A stretch of 64,000 nucleotides of DNA from Paenibacillus endoradicis (GCF_024721975.1 NZ_JANQBB010000002.1:124001-188000), one strand, 5' to 3'; counted from the stretch's first letter, positions 51,711 to 60,167 are shown. Notes: a model not told the origin generated them from the sequence alone. Made by a program: numbers and translations.

Positions 51711-52131
51711 TGTAGAATGGGAAACGCAAATACAAAACTACGATAAGCAACTTGTCACTATTGAAGAACTGCGTAGTAAGCAACTTGAGAAATATATACT
51801 GAAACAAAGTGGCTTAACGAAAGAAATGGAACAATTGCTGGATCGGTATATGCAAGAAATAAAGAGACGACTTACGCTTCTTAAAGCGCCTGAAGAACAA
51901 CTTGTTATGTTAAACACCATTATTGAAATTGAATATGTAGACGATGGCTTTATCGATACTTATAGCATTGTCGCTCCGGAAGAGATTGATCCAGAGCAAG
52001 GGAAAATATCTTTGCTTTCTCCTGTAGGAAGTCAACTACTATTAGCTCCATTACATGAGCAAATCGAACTTTCGACACCTGCTGGAAAGATGACGATTCG
52101 TGTCATTAGCATTAAGCCACAACTCGCGTAA
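51700..52131 (+). CDS. GreA/GreB C-terminal-domain protein
   Basis: 143 residues. A short helical N-terminus (MNHSVEWETQIQNYDKQLVTIEELRSKQLEKYILKQSGLTKEMEQLL) replaces the long GreA coiled coil. The C-terminal domain matches GreA/Rnk (VDDGFIDTYSIVAPEEIDPEQGKISLLSPVGSQLLLAPLHEQIELSTPAGKMTIRVI). It probably binds RNA polymerase near the secondary channel but lacks the acidic tip for cleavage activity, so it may act as a competitor like Rnk or other Gre-like factors (inference). Confidence 0.78.
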   Translation: MNHSVEWETQIQNYDKQLVTIEELRSKQLEKYILKQSGLTKEMEQLLDRYMQEIKRRLTLLKAPEEQLVMLNTIIEIEYVDDGFIDTYSIVAPEEIDPEQGKISLLSPVGSQLLLAPLHEQIELSTPAGKMTIRVISIKPQLA

Positions 52132-52150
52132 CCATTCTACAAAAAACTAC

Positions 52151-52190
52151 AAAGGCAAGCTCATTTTCGCTAGAATTTGAGCTTGCCTTT
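52151..52190 (+). terminator. Terminator of Gre-like gene
   Basis: Stem AAAGGCAAGCTCA/TGAGCTTGCCTTT followed by ATTTATT. Convergent MerR gene ends about 20 bp further on. Confidence 0.88.
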
Positions 52191-52210
52191 ATTTATTGTA
52201 CTAATTTGCT

Positions 52211-53017
52211 TCATGTATATACTTCTTGCTCATTTTCCTGCTTCTCCTGTGCATGATAAATGTGTTCTACATGCTCCATTAATTTTTCTATATATTCCAT
52301 TTCTTCATCTAGGAGAATACTTGGAAACAACGCTGGATCAAGTACAACCGAATCATTTTCGAAAAGATGCAACTTCGCTCTTTCTTCCTCTGTCATATTT
52401 TGTGACGCTTTCATCGTTAGATCGGCAAGCATACTAAAGAGTGACAATCCTACTGTAGTAGCCTCCTCAGAAGAATGAGATATTCCTTTTTGATGAAACT
52501 CCAATATTTGTGATAGTAGCACCACCATTTTCATCTCAAGTTCAAGTTGCTCTTCCGTTTGTGGATCATTCTGATATATTATATTCACAAAATCAGGTGG
52601 TAAATGTTTAAGTAAATGCTCACGTTGCTTATTCTCGTTCTGCAAACTATGAATCATTAATAACAAAAGCCCCGAAGAAATTGAATCCACCTTCGAAGTT
52701 ATCTTTTTGACGCGATCAAGCGATGCAATAATTCCATTAAGCTCATCTCGTTTTTTCACAAGCCATTCATGCTGCTGATCGAATACTTCAGCCATAGATA
52801 CATTCTCATCCACCAATGTATCTGCTATTTCCTCTAGTGAAAAATTCAAATACTTCATCGTTAATATTTTTTGAAGTTGGATGAGGTCTTCTCTTGAGTA
52901 ATAACGATATCCTCCATCAACACGTAAAGTAGGTTTCAATATTCCCTTCTTATCGTAATAACGTAAAGCCCTTTCTGTTACACCTGTCAATTTGGCAAAT
53001 TGTCCGATTCGATACAT
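52211..53017 (-). CDS. MerR-family regulator
   Basis: About 268 residues from MYRIGQFAKLTGVTERALRYYDKKGILKP, a classic MerR winged helix (1-70), with a dimerising coiled coil (LVKKRDELNGIIASLDRVKKI, about 85-115) and a helical C-terminal domain of unknown ligand (IHSLQNENKQREHLLKHLPPDFVNII...), reminiscent of TipAS-like or antibiotic-sensing types. The start follows GGAGG by 9 bases. Its own promoter has the MerR architecture with the operator in a 19-bp spacer, so it is autoregulated. No target gene lies next to it. Confidence 0.9.
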   Translation of the reverse strand: MYRIGQFAKLTGVTERALRYYDKKGILKPTLRVDGGYRYYSREDLIQLQKILTMKYLNFSLEEIADTLVDENVSMAEVFDQQHEWLVKKRDELNGIIASLDRVKKITSKVDSISSGLLLLMIHSLQNENKQREHLLKHLPPDFVNIIYQNDPQTEEQLELEMKMVVLLSQILEFHQKGISHSSEEATTVGLSLFSMLADLTMKASQNMTEEERAKLHLFENDSVVLDPALFPSILLDEEMEYIEKLMEHVEHIYHAQEKQENEQEVYT

Positions 53018-53049
53018 AGTATCCGCCTCCAAATGATCTATTTGTCTTC

Positions 53050-53080
53050 ATTATAAAGGTTGACGTAACGTCAAGTTCAA
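53050..53080 (-). promoter_or_regulatory. MerR-type promoter with operator in 19-bp spacer
   Basis: On the minus strand -35 TTGAAC (53075-53080) and -10 TATAAT (53050-53055) are 19 bp apart. The perfect dyad TTGACGTAACGTCAA (53060-53074) fills the spacer. This long-spacer geometry is the hallmark of promoters that MerR proteins untwist. Confidence 0.88.
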
Positions 53081-53212
53081 TACTATTCTAATAAAATACT
53101 CTATATAACATAGTTGCAACCGTAAGTTGACAAAGTGCAATGTCCAAAAGATAGTTTTTAATACAATGTTTTAATACAATTGAACTATCAAATAAATAGA
53201 GGAGTTCATACT

Positions 53213-54007
53213 ATGACATTCAGTGAAAAACTTTTTAAACTAAGAAAAGAGAATGGTTTGTCACAAGAATCCTTAGCTGAGAAATTAAATACTACAAGGC
53301 AAGCAATTAGCAAATGGGAAAACGGACAAGGTTTTCCTGAAACTGAAAAACTTCTAATGCTTGCAAACCTTTTTGAAGTGTCACTTGATTATTTGTTAAA
53401 AGATACCGTTGAACAAAGTAATGAAAATGAAAGAGGATATTATGTAAGCAAAGAGATGGCGGAAGGGTATCTTCTATCCCAACGTAAAACTTCAAAACAT
53501 TTTTCCTTAGGATTTAGTCTTCTTATTTTTTCTACAATACCTTATTTCCTTTTCAAACAAGACCCAATAATTTATACCATCATAATTATTTTTATTGCAG
53601 TTTTTGGAATTGGAGCAATCGTAGTTGGTTTTATTGAAGAAGATCGATATACAATACTCAAGAAAGAATCATTAATATTCGATCAAAATCATCTTAAGGA
53701 ATTAAAAGTTAGATACGAAGATATTAAGAAAAAATGTACTGCCGTAATAGTAGTTGGAGTATGTGCTATTGTAGCAGGTGGGATACCCTTTTTATTAGTC
53801 AAAAAAGAAATTGTAGCTTCAGACGTTTTAGTGCCTTACTATCCAATCTTCATATCTTTCATTACAGTTGGTGCCTACATTTTCATTCGTACGTTATCAA
53901 AAATAGACGCATATAGAATATTAGTAAAAAATGAGGAACATATTAATCGCTTAAGTAACTCGTTTATGAAAAAAGTGAGAAAGAAATTAGATAAGTTATT
54001 GTCATAG
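53213..54007 (+). CDS. XRE-family regulator with C-terminal membrane helices
   Basis: About 264 residues. HTH_3 domain (FSEKLFKLRKENGLSQESLAEKLNTTRQAISKWENGQGFPETEKLLMLANLFEVSLDYLLK, 1-62), then four hydrophobic helices (about 95-115, 118-140, 180-205, 210-230). Membrane-bound XRE regulators of this layout are common in Firmicutes and often sense envelope conditions. The start at ATG 53213 has AGAGGAG 8 bases upstream; the frame from 53180 begins with an unlikely TTG. Confidence 0.85.
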   Translation: MTFSEKLFKLRKENGLSQESLAEKLNTTRQAISKWENGQGFPETEKLLMLANLFEVSLDYLLKDTVEQSNENERGYYVSKEMAEGYLLSQRKTSKHFSLGFSLLIFSTIPYFLFKQDPIIYTIIIIFIAVFGIGAIVVGFIEEDRYTILKKESLIFDQNHLKELKVRYEDIKKKCTAVIVVGVCAIVAGGIPFLLVKKEIVASDVLVPYYPIFISFITVGAYIFIRTLSKIDAYRILVKNEEHINRLSNSFMKKVRKKLDKLLS

Positions 54008-54038
54008 CTAATTGATAACAACACTTAAAACACAAAAT

Positions 54039-54081
54039 GACCCAGTAAGATGACCTTTTAAAGTGTCTATCTTATTGGGTC
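54039..54081 (+). terminator. Terminator between XRE gene and alpha-galactosidase
   Basis: Stem GACCCAGTAAGAT/ATCTTATTGGGTC, then TTTTTACTTT on the plus strand. AAAA on the other side may let it work in both directions. Confidence 0.85.
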
Positions 54082-54119
54082 TTTTTACTTTCAATAAATA
54101 CCTTTATTCAAGTTTCTAT

Positions 54120-56309
54120 TTAAATCGCAGTTAGACGATATACACAACTTTGGAAGTCGCCATAAAATTGCGGAACAGGATGACCTGCATACATTAATTG
54201 ATCTCCAGCAAATACCCCACCGTTTTGACCTTCTAAACGATACGATTTATTAGGATCAAGTCCTTGAAGACGGAAGCGACCAATTGCACCGTTAGGTTCC
54301 TGTAGTACTTTCACGAATACAACAAAAGCTTCAGTCTTATCTTTAGAAACGAACATCCACGATGTTTCATTACCTTCAAATGGACTTAATAGACGGTAGA
54401 AGTCACCGAATGAAACAATTGGACGAATATCTTTACACAGCTCGATTTGCTCTTTCACAAGCTCCTTCTCTTCATCAGAGAATTTAGATAGATCAAGCTC
54501 ATATCCGAAGTTACCAGATAACGCTACATTACCTCTGGTCTCAAGTGAAGTCATTCGATTTACTTGATGATTCGGTACAGCAGATACATGTGCACCCATA
54601 GAACTCACTGGATATACGATACTTGTGCCATATTGAATTTTCAGACGAGATATCGCATCACTATTATCACTTGTCCATGTTTGTGGCATGTAGTATAGCA
54701 TCCCTGCGTCAAAACGACCACCACCACCAGAGCATGATTCAAATAGAATATGTGGGAAAGCTGTCGTAATACGCTCCATTACATTGTATAGTCCAAGCAT
54801 ATAACGATGTGCTGTTTCACGTTGACGATCTGCTGGTAGTAGCGCTGATCCAATCTCCGTCATATTACGATTCATATCCCATTTCACATACGTAATTGGA
54901 GCGCTTGAAAGTACATCAGAAACGGTTTCTACGATGTAATTTTGTACATCTTCACGTGAAAGGTCTAAAACTAACTGATTCCGAGCTTCAGTACGGCGAC
55001 GACCGTCTACATGAAGACACCAGTCTGGGTGATTACGGTACAATTCACTTTCAGGTGAGATCATCTCTGGCTCGAACCATAGACCAAATTCTAATCCTAG
55101 ATCACGTACCTTTTTCACGATACTTTCAAGTCCATTAGGTAGTTTCTTGCGATCAACGAACCAATCTCCTAGTGAAGTTGTATCATTATCACGTTTGCCG
55201 AACCAACCATCATCAAGTACGAATAACTCAATACCCAGTTCTTGTCCTGCTTGTGCAATGGCTTCAATCTTTTCTTCATTAAAATCAAAGTAAGTCGCTT
55301 CCCAGTTGTTAACTAGAATAGGACGAACTTTATCTCTGAACTCACCACGTGTTAGACGGCTACGATATAGATCATGGAAACGACGAGACATGCCACCGAT
55401 ACCTTCATGTGAATGTACCAATACAACTTCAGGAGCTTGGAATGTTTCACCCGCTTCAAGCTTCCAGTTGAAGTCAAATGGGTTAATTCCCATAAATAGA
55501 CGAGAATGCAAGTATGGATCTACTTCAACACCAGCAATAAAGTTCCCACTGTATACGAAGTTAACGCCATATACATCACCATGTTGCTCCGTTGCACCTT
55601 CACTTACAAGCGCAATGAAAGGATTTTGTACGTGACTACTTGAACCACGACGACTTTCAATAGATTGCATACCTGGCTCTAACTTACGACGATGAATATA
55701 GCGTTCGCGCACCCATGTACCAGATAGTTGAAGCATTTCGTAATTATAACCTGGCATATCTATATTCATACTTAGCGCGCGATTCAAGTTCAATACATCT
55801 GTACCTTCATTGCGATATTGTACAGAACGTGTAATTGCACTGAAATCACGGAATGCCGTATAAGATAGGACAATGACTGCATTTGTAAGTTGATCACGAA
55901 GTGTAATCAATAAAGTTTGAGCTTCATCATCAGCTTCAGCATATACGCTAGGTAGACCATCTAGCTTCGGTTTACCGTTAATAATTTCATGAGACTCATA
56001 GCGGAAATCAGTAACCGTGCTACCGTTAGGTAGTTGGAATTGATACGCCGGAGTACGGAAATCAGAATCACCATAAGCAGGTAATTCCTGTTGTAGTGTG
56101 TCTAATGAATATTCTAGTTGCTCGAGATCAGTACTTGGTGTGAATGAAGGTCTTATATTAATTTGATACAAGCCATCTAAATATTCTCCAGATACTTTAC
56201 GTCCCCAATAAAGATGAGCAACATGACCTTGATTCGTAATTTTAACTGCATAGCTAGTATCGTGTGATTGTAGATGAAAAACTCTTGTTGCTTCGTTATA
56301 TAAGATCAT
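54120..56309 (-). CDS. GH36 alpha-galactosidase
   Basis: 729 residues, full length for the family. N-terminal beta-sandwich, then the barrel with NNWEATYFDFNEEKI, DDGWFGKRDNDTTSLGDWFVDRKKLPNGL, nucleophile Asp in TYVKWDMNRNMTE (about 475) and acid/base Asp in WTSDNSDAISRLKIQYG (about 545). ESCSGGGGRFD is also conserved. It cuts terminal alpha-galactose from melibiose, raffinose or galactomannan. There is no signal peptide, so it is cytoplasmic. The LacI regulator upstream on the same strand probably controls it. A transporter is not adjacent. Confidence 0.96.
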   Translation of the reverse strand: MILYNEATRVFHLQSHDTSYAVKITNQGHVAHLYWGRKVSGEYLDGLYQINIRPSFTPSTDLEQLEYSLDTLQQELPAYGDSDFRTPAYQFQLPNGSTVTDFRYESHEIINGKPKLDGLPSVYAEADDEAQTLLITLRDQLTNAVIVLSYTAFRDFSAITRSVQYRNEGTDVLNLNRALSMNIDMPGYNYEMLQLSGTWVRERYIHRRKLEPGMQSIESRRGSSSHVQNPFIALVSEGATEQHGDVYGVNFVYSGNFIAGVEVDPYLHSRLFMGINPFDFNWKLEAGETFQAPEVVLVHSHEGIGGMSRRFHDLYRSRLTRGEFRDKVRPILVNNWEATYFDFNEEKIEAIAQAGQELGIELFVLDDGWFGKRDNDTTSLGDWFVDRKKLPNGLESIVKKVRDLGLEFGLWFEPEMISPESELYRNHPDWCLHVDGRRRTEARNQLVLDLSREDVQNYIVETVSDVLSSAPITYVKWDMNRNMTEIGSALLPADRQRETAHRYMLGLYNVMERITTAFPHILFESCSGGGGRFDAGMLYYMPQTWTSDNSDAISRLKIQYGTSIVYPVSSMGAHVSAVPNHQVNRMTSLETRGNVALSGNFGYELDLSKFSDEEKELVKEQIELCKDIRPIVSFGDFYRLLSPFEGNETSWMFVSKDKTEAFVVFVKVLQEPNGAIGRFRLQGLDPNKSYRLEGQNGGVFAGDQLMYAGHPVPQFYGDFQSCVYRLTAI

Positions 56310-56366
56310 ATTTCCACTCCTATAATATAATATTGACTACTTGATATACTCCCTGTGAGAGGTTTT

Positions 56367-57401
56367 TCAATTGTTAATCTTCATACAGCTTTCACGTTCA
56401 ATAAACGTTGTATTCAACTTAACTTGCATAGCGACTTTTCGTCCTTCCATTCTTTCAACAAGCATTTTCACTGCCGTTTCACCTAATAATTCAGTATGAG
56501 CATGAACTGTCGATAATGGAGGATTAACAAATGCTGCAATCTCAATATCGTTAAAACCGATAATTGACATTTCTTGAGGTACAGATATACCAGCTTCATT
56601 TAATGCATACAATGCTCCGACTGCCATATGATCACTTGCAATAAGACAAGCCGAAGGTCTGTCACCTCTAGCTAATATGTTTTTCATCGCTTCATACCCG
56701 CCTTGTGTGGACCAATCATCTACCCATTCTACACAAGCATAATGATGACCATATTCGCGCAACATACGATTGTAAGCAAGATAACGATGTTCCTGGGAAC
56801 GTTTTAATGAACGTGGTTCTCGTAAAGAATGAACCCACTCTACCCCACCAATAAATCCTATCTTCTCATGGCCTAAGCTTGTTAAATAATGATAGGATGT
56901 TCTAATTGCTCCATCAAAATTTAGATGAACAGAATCGTAATCTAATAGCTCTTCACCATGATTGACGAACACGATTCGATCAGGACGAGGGTAAATATCG
57001 AGAACATCTTGCACATCAATCGAACCTACTACTAGTAAGCCATCAAGCTCAGCTGCTTCTTCATATGCAGTAGTATAATCTCCGCGAATAATTTTCGTGA
57101 TGGAAATGCCTAACTGCTCACAATGAATTTCTATTCCTCTGCGAACCGCAGTAAAGTAAGGATCATTCTTTTCTTCTTCTGCCGTTGACCAAAATAACAA
57201 TCCAATTTGCAAGGTTGAGCGTTGCATTTCTTGTTTTAGCTTCTTCAAACGTTGAGGTTTATAGTCAAGTTCCTCGGCAATTGCAAAAATACGCTCACGA
57301 GTTTCGGCACTTGTACTAAGCGTTGTATCATTATTCAGCACTCGAGAAACTGTCGCTGTCGATACTTCAGCTAGTTGTGCGATTTGGCGAATTGTAGCGA
57401 T
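56367..57401 (-). CDS. LacI-family regulator, apparently starting at ATC
   Basis: The reading frame carries a complete LacI HTH (ATIRQIAQLAEVSTATVSRVLNNDTTLS, about residues 2-30) and periplasmic-binding-like sensor (TLQIGLLFWSTAEEEKNDPYFTAVRRGIEIHCEQLG..., GVEWVHSLREPRSLKRSQEHRYLAY). No ATG, GTG or TTG occurs before the HTH: the first, GTG at 57341, lies inside it. An ATC at 57401 lies 7 bases behind AGAGG, exactly where a start is expected, and comparison to relatives (usually MATIRQIA) suggests ATG has become ATC. With that start it has 344 residues. Likely represses the GH36 gene that follows. Confidence 0.8.
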   Translation of the reverse strand: MATIRQIAQLAEVSTATVSRVLNNDTTLSTSAETRERIFAIAEELDYKPQRLKKLKQEMQRSTLQIGLLFWSTAEEEKNDPYFTAVRRGIEIHCEQLGISITKIIRGDYTTAYEEAAELDGLLVVGSIDVQDVLDIYPRPDRIVFVNHGEELLDYDSVHLNFDGAIRTSYHYLTSLGHEKIGFIGGVEWVHSLREPRSLKRSQEHRYLAYNRMLREYGHHYACVEWVDDWSTQGGYEAMKNILARGDRPSACLIASDHMAVGALYALNEAGISVPQEMSIIGFNDIEIAAFVNPPLSTVHAHTELLGETAVKMLVERMEGRKVAMQVKLNTTFIERESCMKINN

Positions 57402-57452
57402 AAGATTACCTCTTTCTACATTAGCTTTACGTCTGCCATCGTGGCGATAAAA

Positions 57453-57476
57453 GTTTAGTTAATAATTTTACTTAAC
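57453..57476. promoter_or_regulatory. Candidate LacI-type operator upstream of the LacI gene
   Basis: An imperfect 24-bp palindrome: GTTTAGTTAA, 4-base spacer, TTTACTTAAC (8 of 10 paired), 52 bp ahead of the regulator's start. It could serve for autoregulation. Confidence 0.4.
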
Positions 57477-57528
57477 AAATTACACTATTATCATACTCCA
57501 TGAAACCATCATAATCAAGCACAAAAAA

Positions 57529-57570
57529 AGCCAATTCTACATAAGCTCTTCTGCTTAAGTTGAATTGGCT
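57529..57570 (-). terminator. Terminator of small secreted protein gene
   Basis: Stem AGCCAATTC/GAATTGGCT with further TTAAGC-GCTTAT pairing, and TTTTTTTGTG on the minus strand. Confidence 0.8.
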
Positions 57571-57646
57571 TCTGTATAAGATATACAATCATAGTTACTA
57601 TCTATTCACTTCTCAAAAATTACCTATAGAACAATTAACTTCTCAA

Positions 57647-58123
57647 TTACTCTTTCTTACTCTGCTTCAATTTATGAAGTTCTTCTCGTAATTGTTGTTC
57701 CGTTTTACCTTCAATTGAAATACCTTTAGATTTCGCAAATTCACGCATTTCTTCTAACTTCTTAGCCCGAAATTGTTGTTTGAACATTTCCCATTTCTCA
57801 GGTTGCTCAATTTTCGCCTTTTCGATGGCAACTCTTAGTTCCTTTGCAGATTTTCCTTCTGTATCAATCTCGAAATAATTAGCAAGCATCTGCATCTTCT
57901 TCAACTTATGTGCTTGTAGTTCTTCTTTACTCATGTTTTTATGATGAGATGAGTGTCTTTCCTCTTTATCGTTACTACTTTGTTTATCCTCTAGTTGTGT
58001 ATTAATACTCTTACTTTCCATATACTTCGTTGCAGCTTCCGTATTTGTAGTTAACCAACATAGTGATATCAAGCCAAGTGAAAGCAACATTAAAGTACAT
58101 TTTAAACTTAAAGATTTCATCAT
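57647..58123 (-). CDS. Secreted Lys/Glu-rich protein with duplicated helical motif
   Basis: 158 residues. Signal peptide to about 30 (LMLLSLGLISLCWLTTNTEA). The mature part has two copies of a roughly 32-residue unit: KLKKMQMLANYFEIDTEGKSAKELRVAIEKAK and KLEEMREFAKSKGISIEGKTEQQLREELHKLK. The pattern (helix, short Gly turn, helix) resembles SAP/LEM-type helix-extended-helix motifs, which bind nucleic acid in other proteins, but in a secreted protein the role is unknown. GGAGG lies 8 bases before the start. Confidence 0.7.
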   Translation of the reverse strand: MMKSLSLKCTLMLLSLGLISLCWLTTNTEAATKYMESKSINTQLEDKQSSNDKEERHSSHHKNMSKEELQAHKLKKMQMLANYFEIDTEGKSAKELRVAIEKAKIEQPEKWEMFKQQFRAKKLEEMREFAKSKGISIEGKTEQQLREELHKLKQSKKE

Positions 58124-58199
58124 AGTACCAACCTCCAGCTATCTAAGTTGTAAAAATTCATGCTATAACTAAGTATTCCCATTTCAGTTAAGCATAATC

Positions 58200-58291
58200 A
58201 ACCTAGCGTGATATGGAGTTCGCTTCATCTTCGATGTCGAATAAGCTACGTTAGCATTCTCATCGTTATCAAAGCCCGCTTTTTGAACTAC
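58200..58291. repeat. Intergenic TIR repeat family, partial copy D'
   Basis: Contains GTTCGCTTCATCTTCGATGT, TAAGCTACGTTAGCAT, TCGTTATC and AAAGCCCGCTTTTTGAACT, the right half of a copy. About 55 bp are nearly identical to the matching end of copy D just downstream. Confidence 0.78.
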
Positions 58292-58305
58292 CTATTCCAA
58301 TGAAG

Positions 58306-58479
58306 GTTCAAAAATCGGGCTTTCAGAATCGAGAAGATGGAGCGCTACTTGCGGAAGGAGGAAGCGCAAGTGTACGTTATTGGTACACGCGGACCGGACT
58401 TCCCAAGTTCGCTTCATATTCGATGTCGAATAAGCTACGTTAGCATATTTATCGTTATCAAAGCCCACTTTTTGAACTT
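58306..58479. repeat. Intergenic TIR repeat family, copy D
   Basis: About 174 bp, inverted relative to copies B and C. Ends are GTTCAAAAATCGGGCTTTC and AAAGCCCACTTTTTGAAC. Inside are GTGTACGTTATTGGTACAC and ACATCGAATA-like motifs. It fills the gap between the CobW gene and partial copy D'. Confidence 0.82.
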
Positions 58480-58483
58480 CCTC

Positions 58484-59515
58484 TTAGAGTTCGAGCATTG
58501 CTAATTGCTGTTTGAGCCATTCCCGATCAAAATGTTCACCAATAAATACTGCTACATCATGTACTTCGCCTTGGGGATCAATTCGCATAAAATCAGATTC
58601 ACGATAAGCAAATTGAAATAAAAATCGACTTGGAACATCACGGAATGTAACTATACCTTTTGCTCGATAAATATTTGCGGGCAGACTAGCAAGCCATTGC
58701 TCAAATTGCTCACTGCTTGGCTTACCTTTCCAATAGTGTGTATAGGCCATAACATGCGTATGATCGCCATGTTTATGATGATGCTTATGTTCTCCCTCCG
58801 ACTGATGAACCGCTTTAATTAGGTTACCTTCATTCACATCATTATAATCACGAGTGTCTCCCTGTCTTAATACCTGTAATGAATCTGGTTGATCTAACTG
58901 TGCACCTTCTAGTAGCCATTGCCAATTGTTAAGTTGACAATGATCCGTCGTAATTATCTCCGCATGCTCATTTAAATCACGCAACGTTTGCTCCGCCTCA
59001 ACTACTTTTTCTGGATCAAGACGGTCACATTTATTCAGTACAATCAAACTGCCGCAACGAATTTGATCCTGCATTAAGCGATACGTAGCATCTTTAACTA
59101 ATCTAGATCGATCAAGTAAATGCTCTCCATCAACAATTGTAATAACTGATTGTAATTTTACATGCTTGTACATCGATGTTTCTGTTATTGCATCTATTGT
59201 TTCCATTGGATGCGCAGCACCTGTTGACTCTACAATGATAAGATCAGGAGAATATTGCTGCAGTAATTGATTAAGTTCTAACGACAAATCACCACGCATG
59301 CTACAGCAGATACAACCGCCGAGTACTTCTGCCATCGCGACATCCTTCTTAACAAGTTGTCCATCAAAGTTAACTTCGCCTAATTCATTCATTAATACAG
59401 CTGGTGTTAAGCCAGCAGCCTGTGCTTTTTCTACGATCTGTGTTAGTAATGTTGTCTTTCCACTTCCTAGAAATCCTGATAATAAGTATATTGGAACAAT
59501 TTTTTGAGTGCTCAT
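58484..59515 (-). CDS. CobW/YjiA-family GTP-dependent metallochaperone
   Basis: 343 residues. G1 loop GFLGSGKTT (14-22), metal-binding motif GCICC (68-72), Walker B IVESTGAAHP near 98, NKCD (about 160) for guanine, and a His-rich stretch (GEHKHHHKHGDHTHVMAYTHYW, about 243-265). C-terminal CobW_C domain (YRAKGIVTFRDVPSRFLFQFAY). These COG0523 proteins insert or deliver Zn, Co or similar metals; the His cluster suggests zinc. I found no Zur box. Repeats D and D' flank its 3' side. Confidence 0.93.
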   Translation of the reverse strand: MSTQKIVPIYLLSGFLGSGKTTLLTQIVEKAQAAGLTPAVLMNELGEVNFDGQLVKKDVAMAEVLGGCICCSMRGDLSLELNQLLQQYSPDLIIVESTGAAHPMETIDAITETSMYKHVKLQSVITIVDGEHLLDRSRLVKDATYRLMQDQIRCGSLIVLNKCDRLDPEKVVEAEQTLRDLNEHAEIITTDHCQLNNWQWLLEGAQLDQPDSLQVLRQGDTRDYNDVNEGNLIKAVHQSEGEHKHHHKHGDHTHVMAYTHYWKGKPSSEQFEQWLASLPANIYRAKGIVTFRDVPSRFLFQFAYRESDFMRIDPQGEVHDVAVFIGEHFDREWLKQQLAMLEL

Positions 59516-59582
59516 GGGGATTTACCTTCTTTTCTTTAATGTGTTTCTTCTATTATATAACAACTTCTTCAAACTTTTCATT

Positions 59583-59630
59583 TGCTTCCGAAAGTAACTT
59601 TATGTAGATGAAAAGTTACATCGGAAGCAT
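59583..59630. repeat. Palindromic GCTTCCGA repeat (related to GCTTTCGAAG family)
   Basis: GCTTCCGAAAGTAACTTT and AAAAGTTACATCGGAAGC are inverted about a 9-base loop. One arm resembles the left end of the short repeat at 4700 and 14797 (ATGCTTTCGAAGTAACTTTT). It lies upstream of the CobW gene. Confidence 0.6.
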
Positions 59631-59644
59631 ACACAAATAGGAAA

Positions 59645-59676
59645 AAACCTATGAGTGATTTCTCACCCATAGGTCT
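59645..59676 (-). terminator. Terminator of leftward YjcZ-type gene
   Basis: Stem ACCTATGGGTGAG/...CACTCATAGGT with TTTTTTCC on the minus strand, about 25 bp past the stop. Confidence 0.8.
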
Positions 59677-59698
59677 TTTCGAGCCCGCGCAGCGCGTA

Positions 59699-59827
59699 TT
59701 AGCAAACACAACTAATAATTACTAGAAGGATGAATAGAACAAGAATCCAACTTACGTTGAATCCACCACAACCTCCATCGTGAAAATGATGATTAGCTCC
59801 ACCTGAAACGTTAGCAGCGTAATTCAT
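59699..59827 (-). CDS. YjcZ-family mini-protein
   Basis: 42 residues: MNYAANVSGGANHHFHDGGC then GGFNVSWILVLFILLVIISC and VC. The C-terminal hydrophobic helix with FxLxLVLFILLVIIxC is the YjcZ signature; these are small membrane proteins often linked to the spore or coat. AAAGGAG is 9 bases before the ATG. A second member lies divergently 200 bp away. Confidence 0.88.
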   Translation of the reverse strand: MNYAANVSGGANHHFHDGGCGGFNVSWILVLFILLVIISCVC

Positions 59828-60030
59828 ATTTGTCATCTCCTTTAAGTTAAGGTACACCATATCATATGTCATTCATCCTATTTGGTTTGGGCCAGGGCCT
59901 AGATAGACCATAACACATCGATATTTCCGCTCAAGCCTATCTTTTCACTTTGCACGGTTGCACCCAGACCAATTACTAAACTTCTGCATAGATTATTAGT
60001 GTAGTCACTACTTGAGGAGGTGCATGTTAT

Positions 60031-60123
60031 ATGTCAGGAATCGTTGGTCACAGAGGAAGTAATTTTGCATTTATTTTGGTTCTTTTCATCTTGTTAGTAG
60101 TAATCGCTTGTGTTTGCAACTAG
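60031..60123 (+). CDS. YjcZ-family mini-protein (short form)
   Basis: 30 residues: MSGIVGHRGSNFAFILVLFI then LLVVIACVCN. GGAGG lies 11 bases ahead of the ATG. Same helix motif as the neighbour but without the Gly/His-rich N-terminus. Likely spore-associated. Confidence 0.85.
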   Translation: MSGIVGHRGSNFAFILVLFILLVVIACVCN

Positions 60124-60167
60124 CCCAATATCTCTTCTCGTAATTAACAAGTAATAAAAGCCAATAC

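Noticed and set aside
59641..59680. Small RNA gene between cobW and the YjcZ gene
   Set aside because: The hairpin is explained as the terminator of the leftward YjcZ gene; no promoter for an independent transcript was found.
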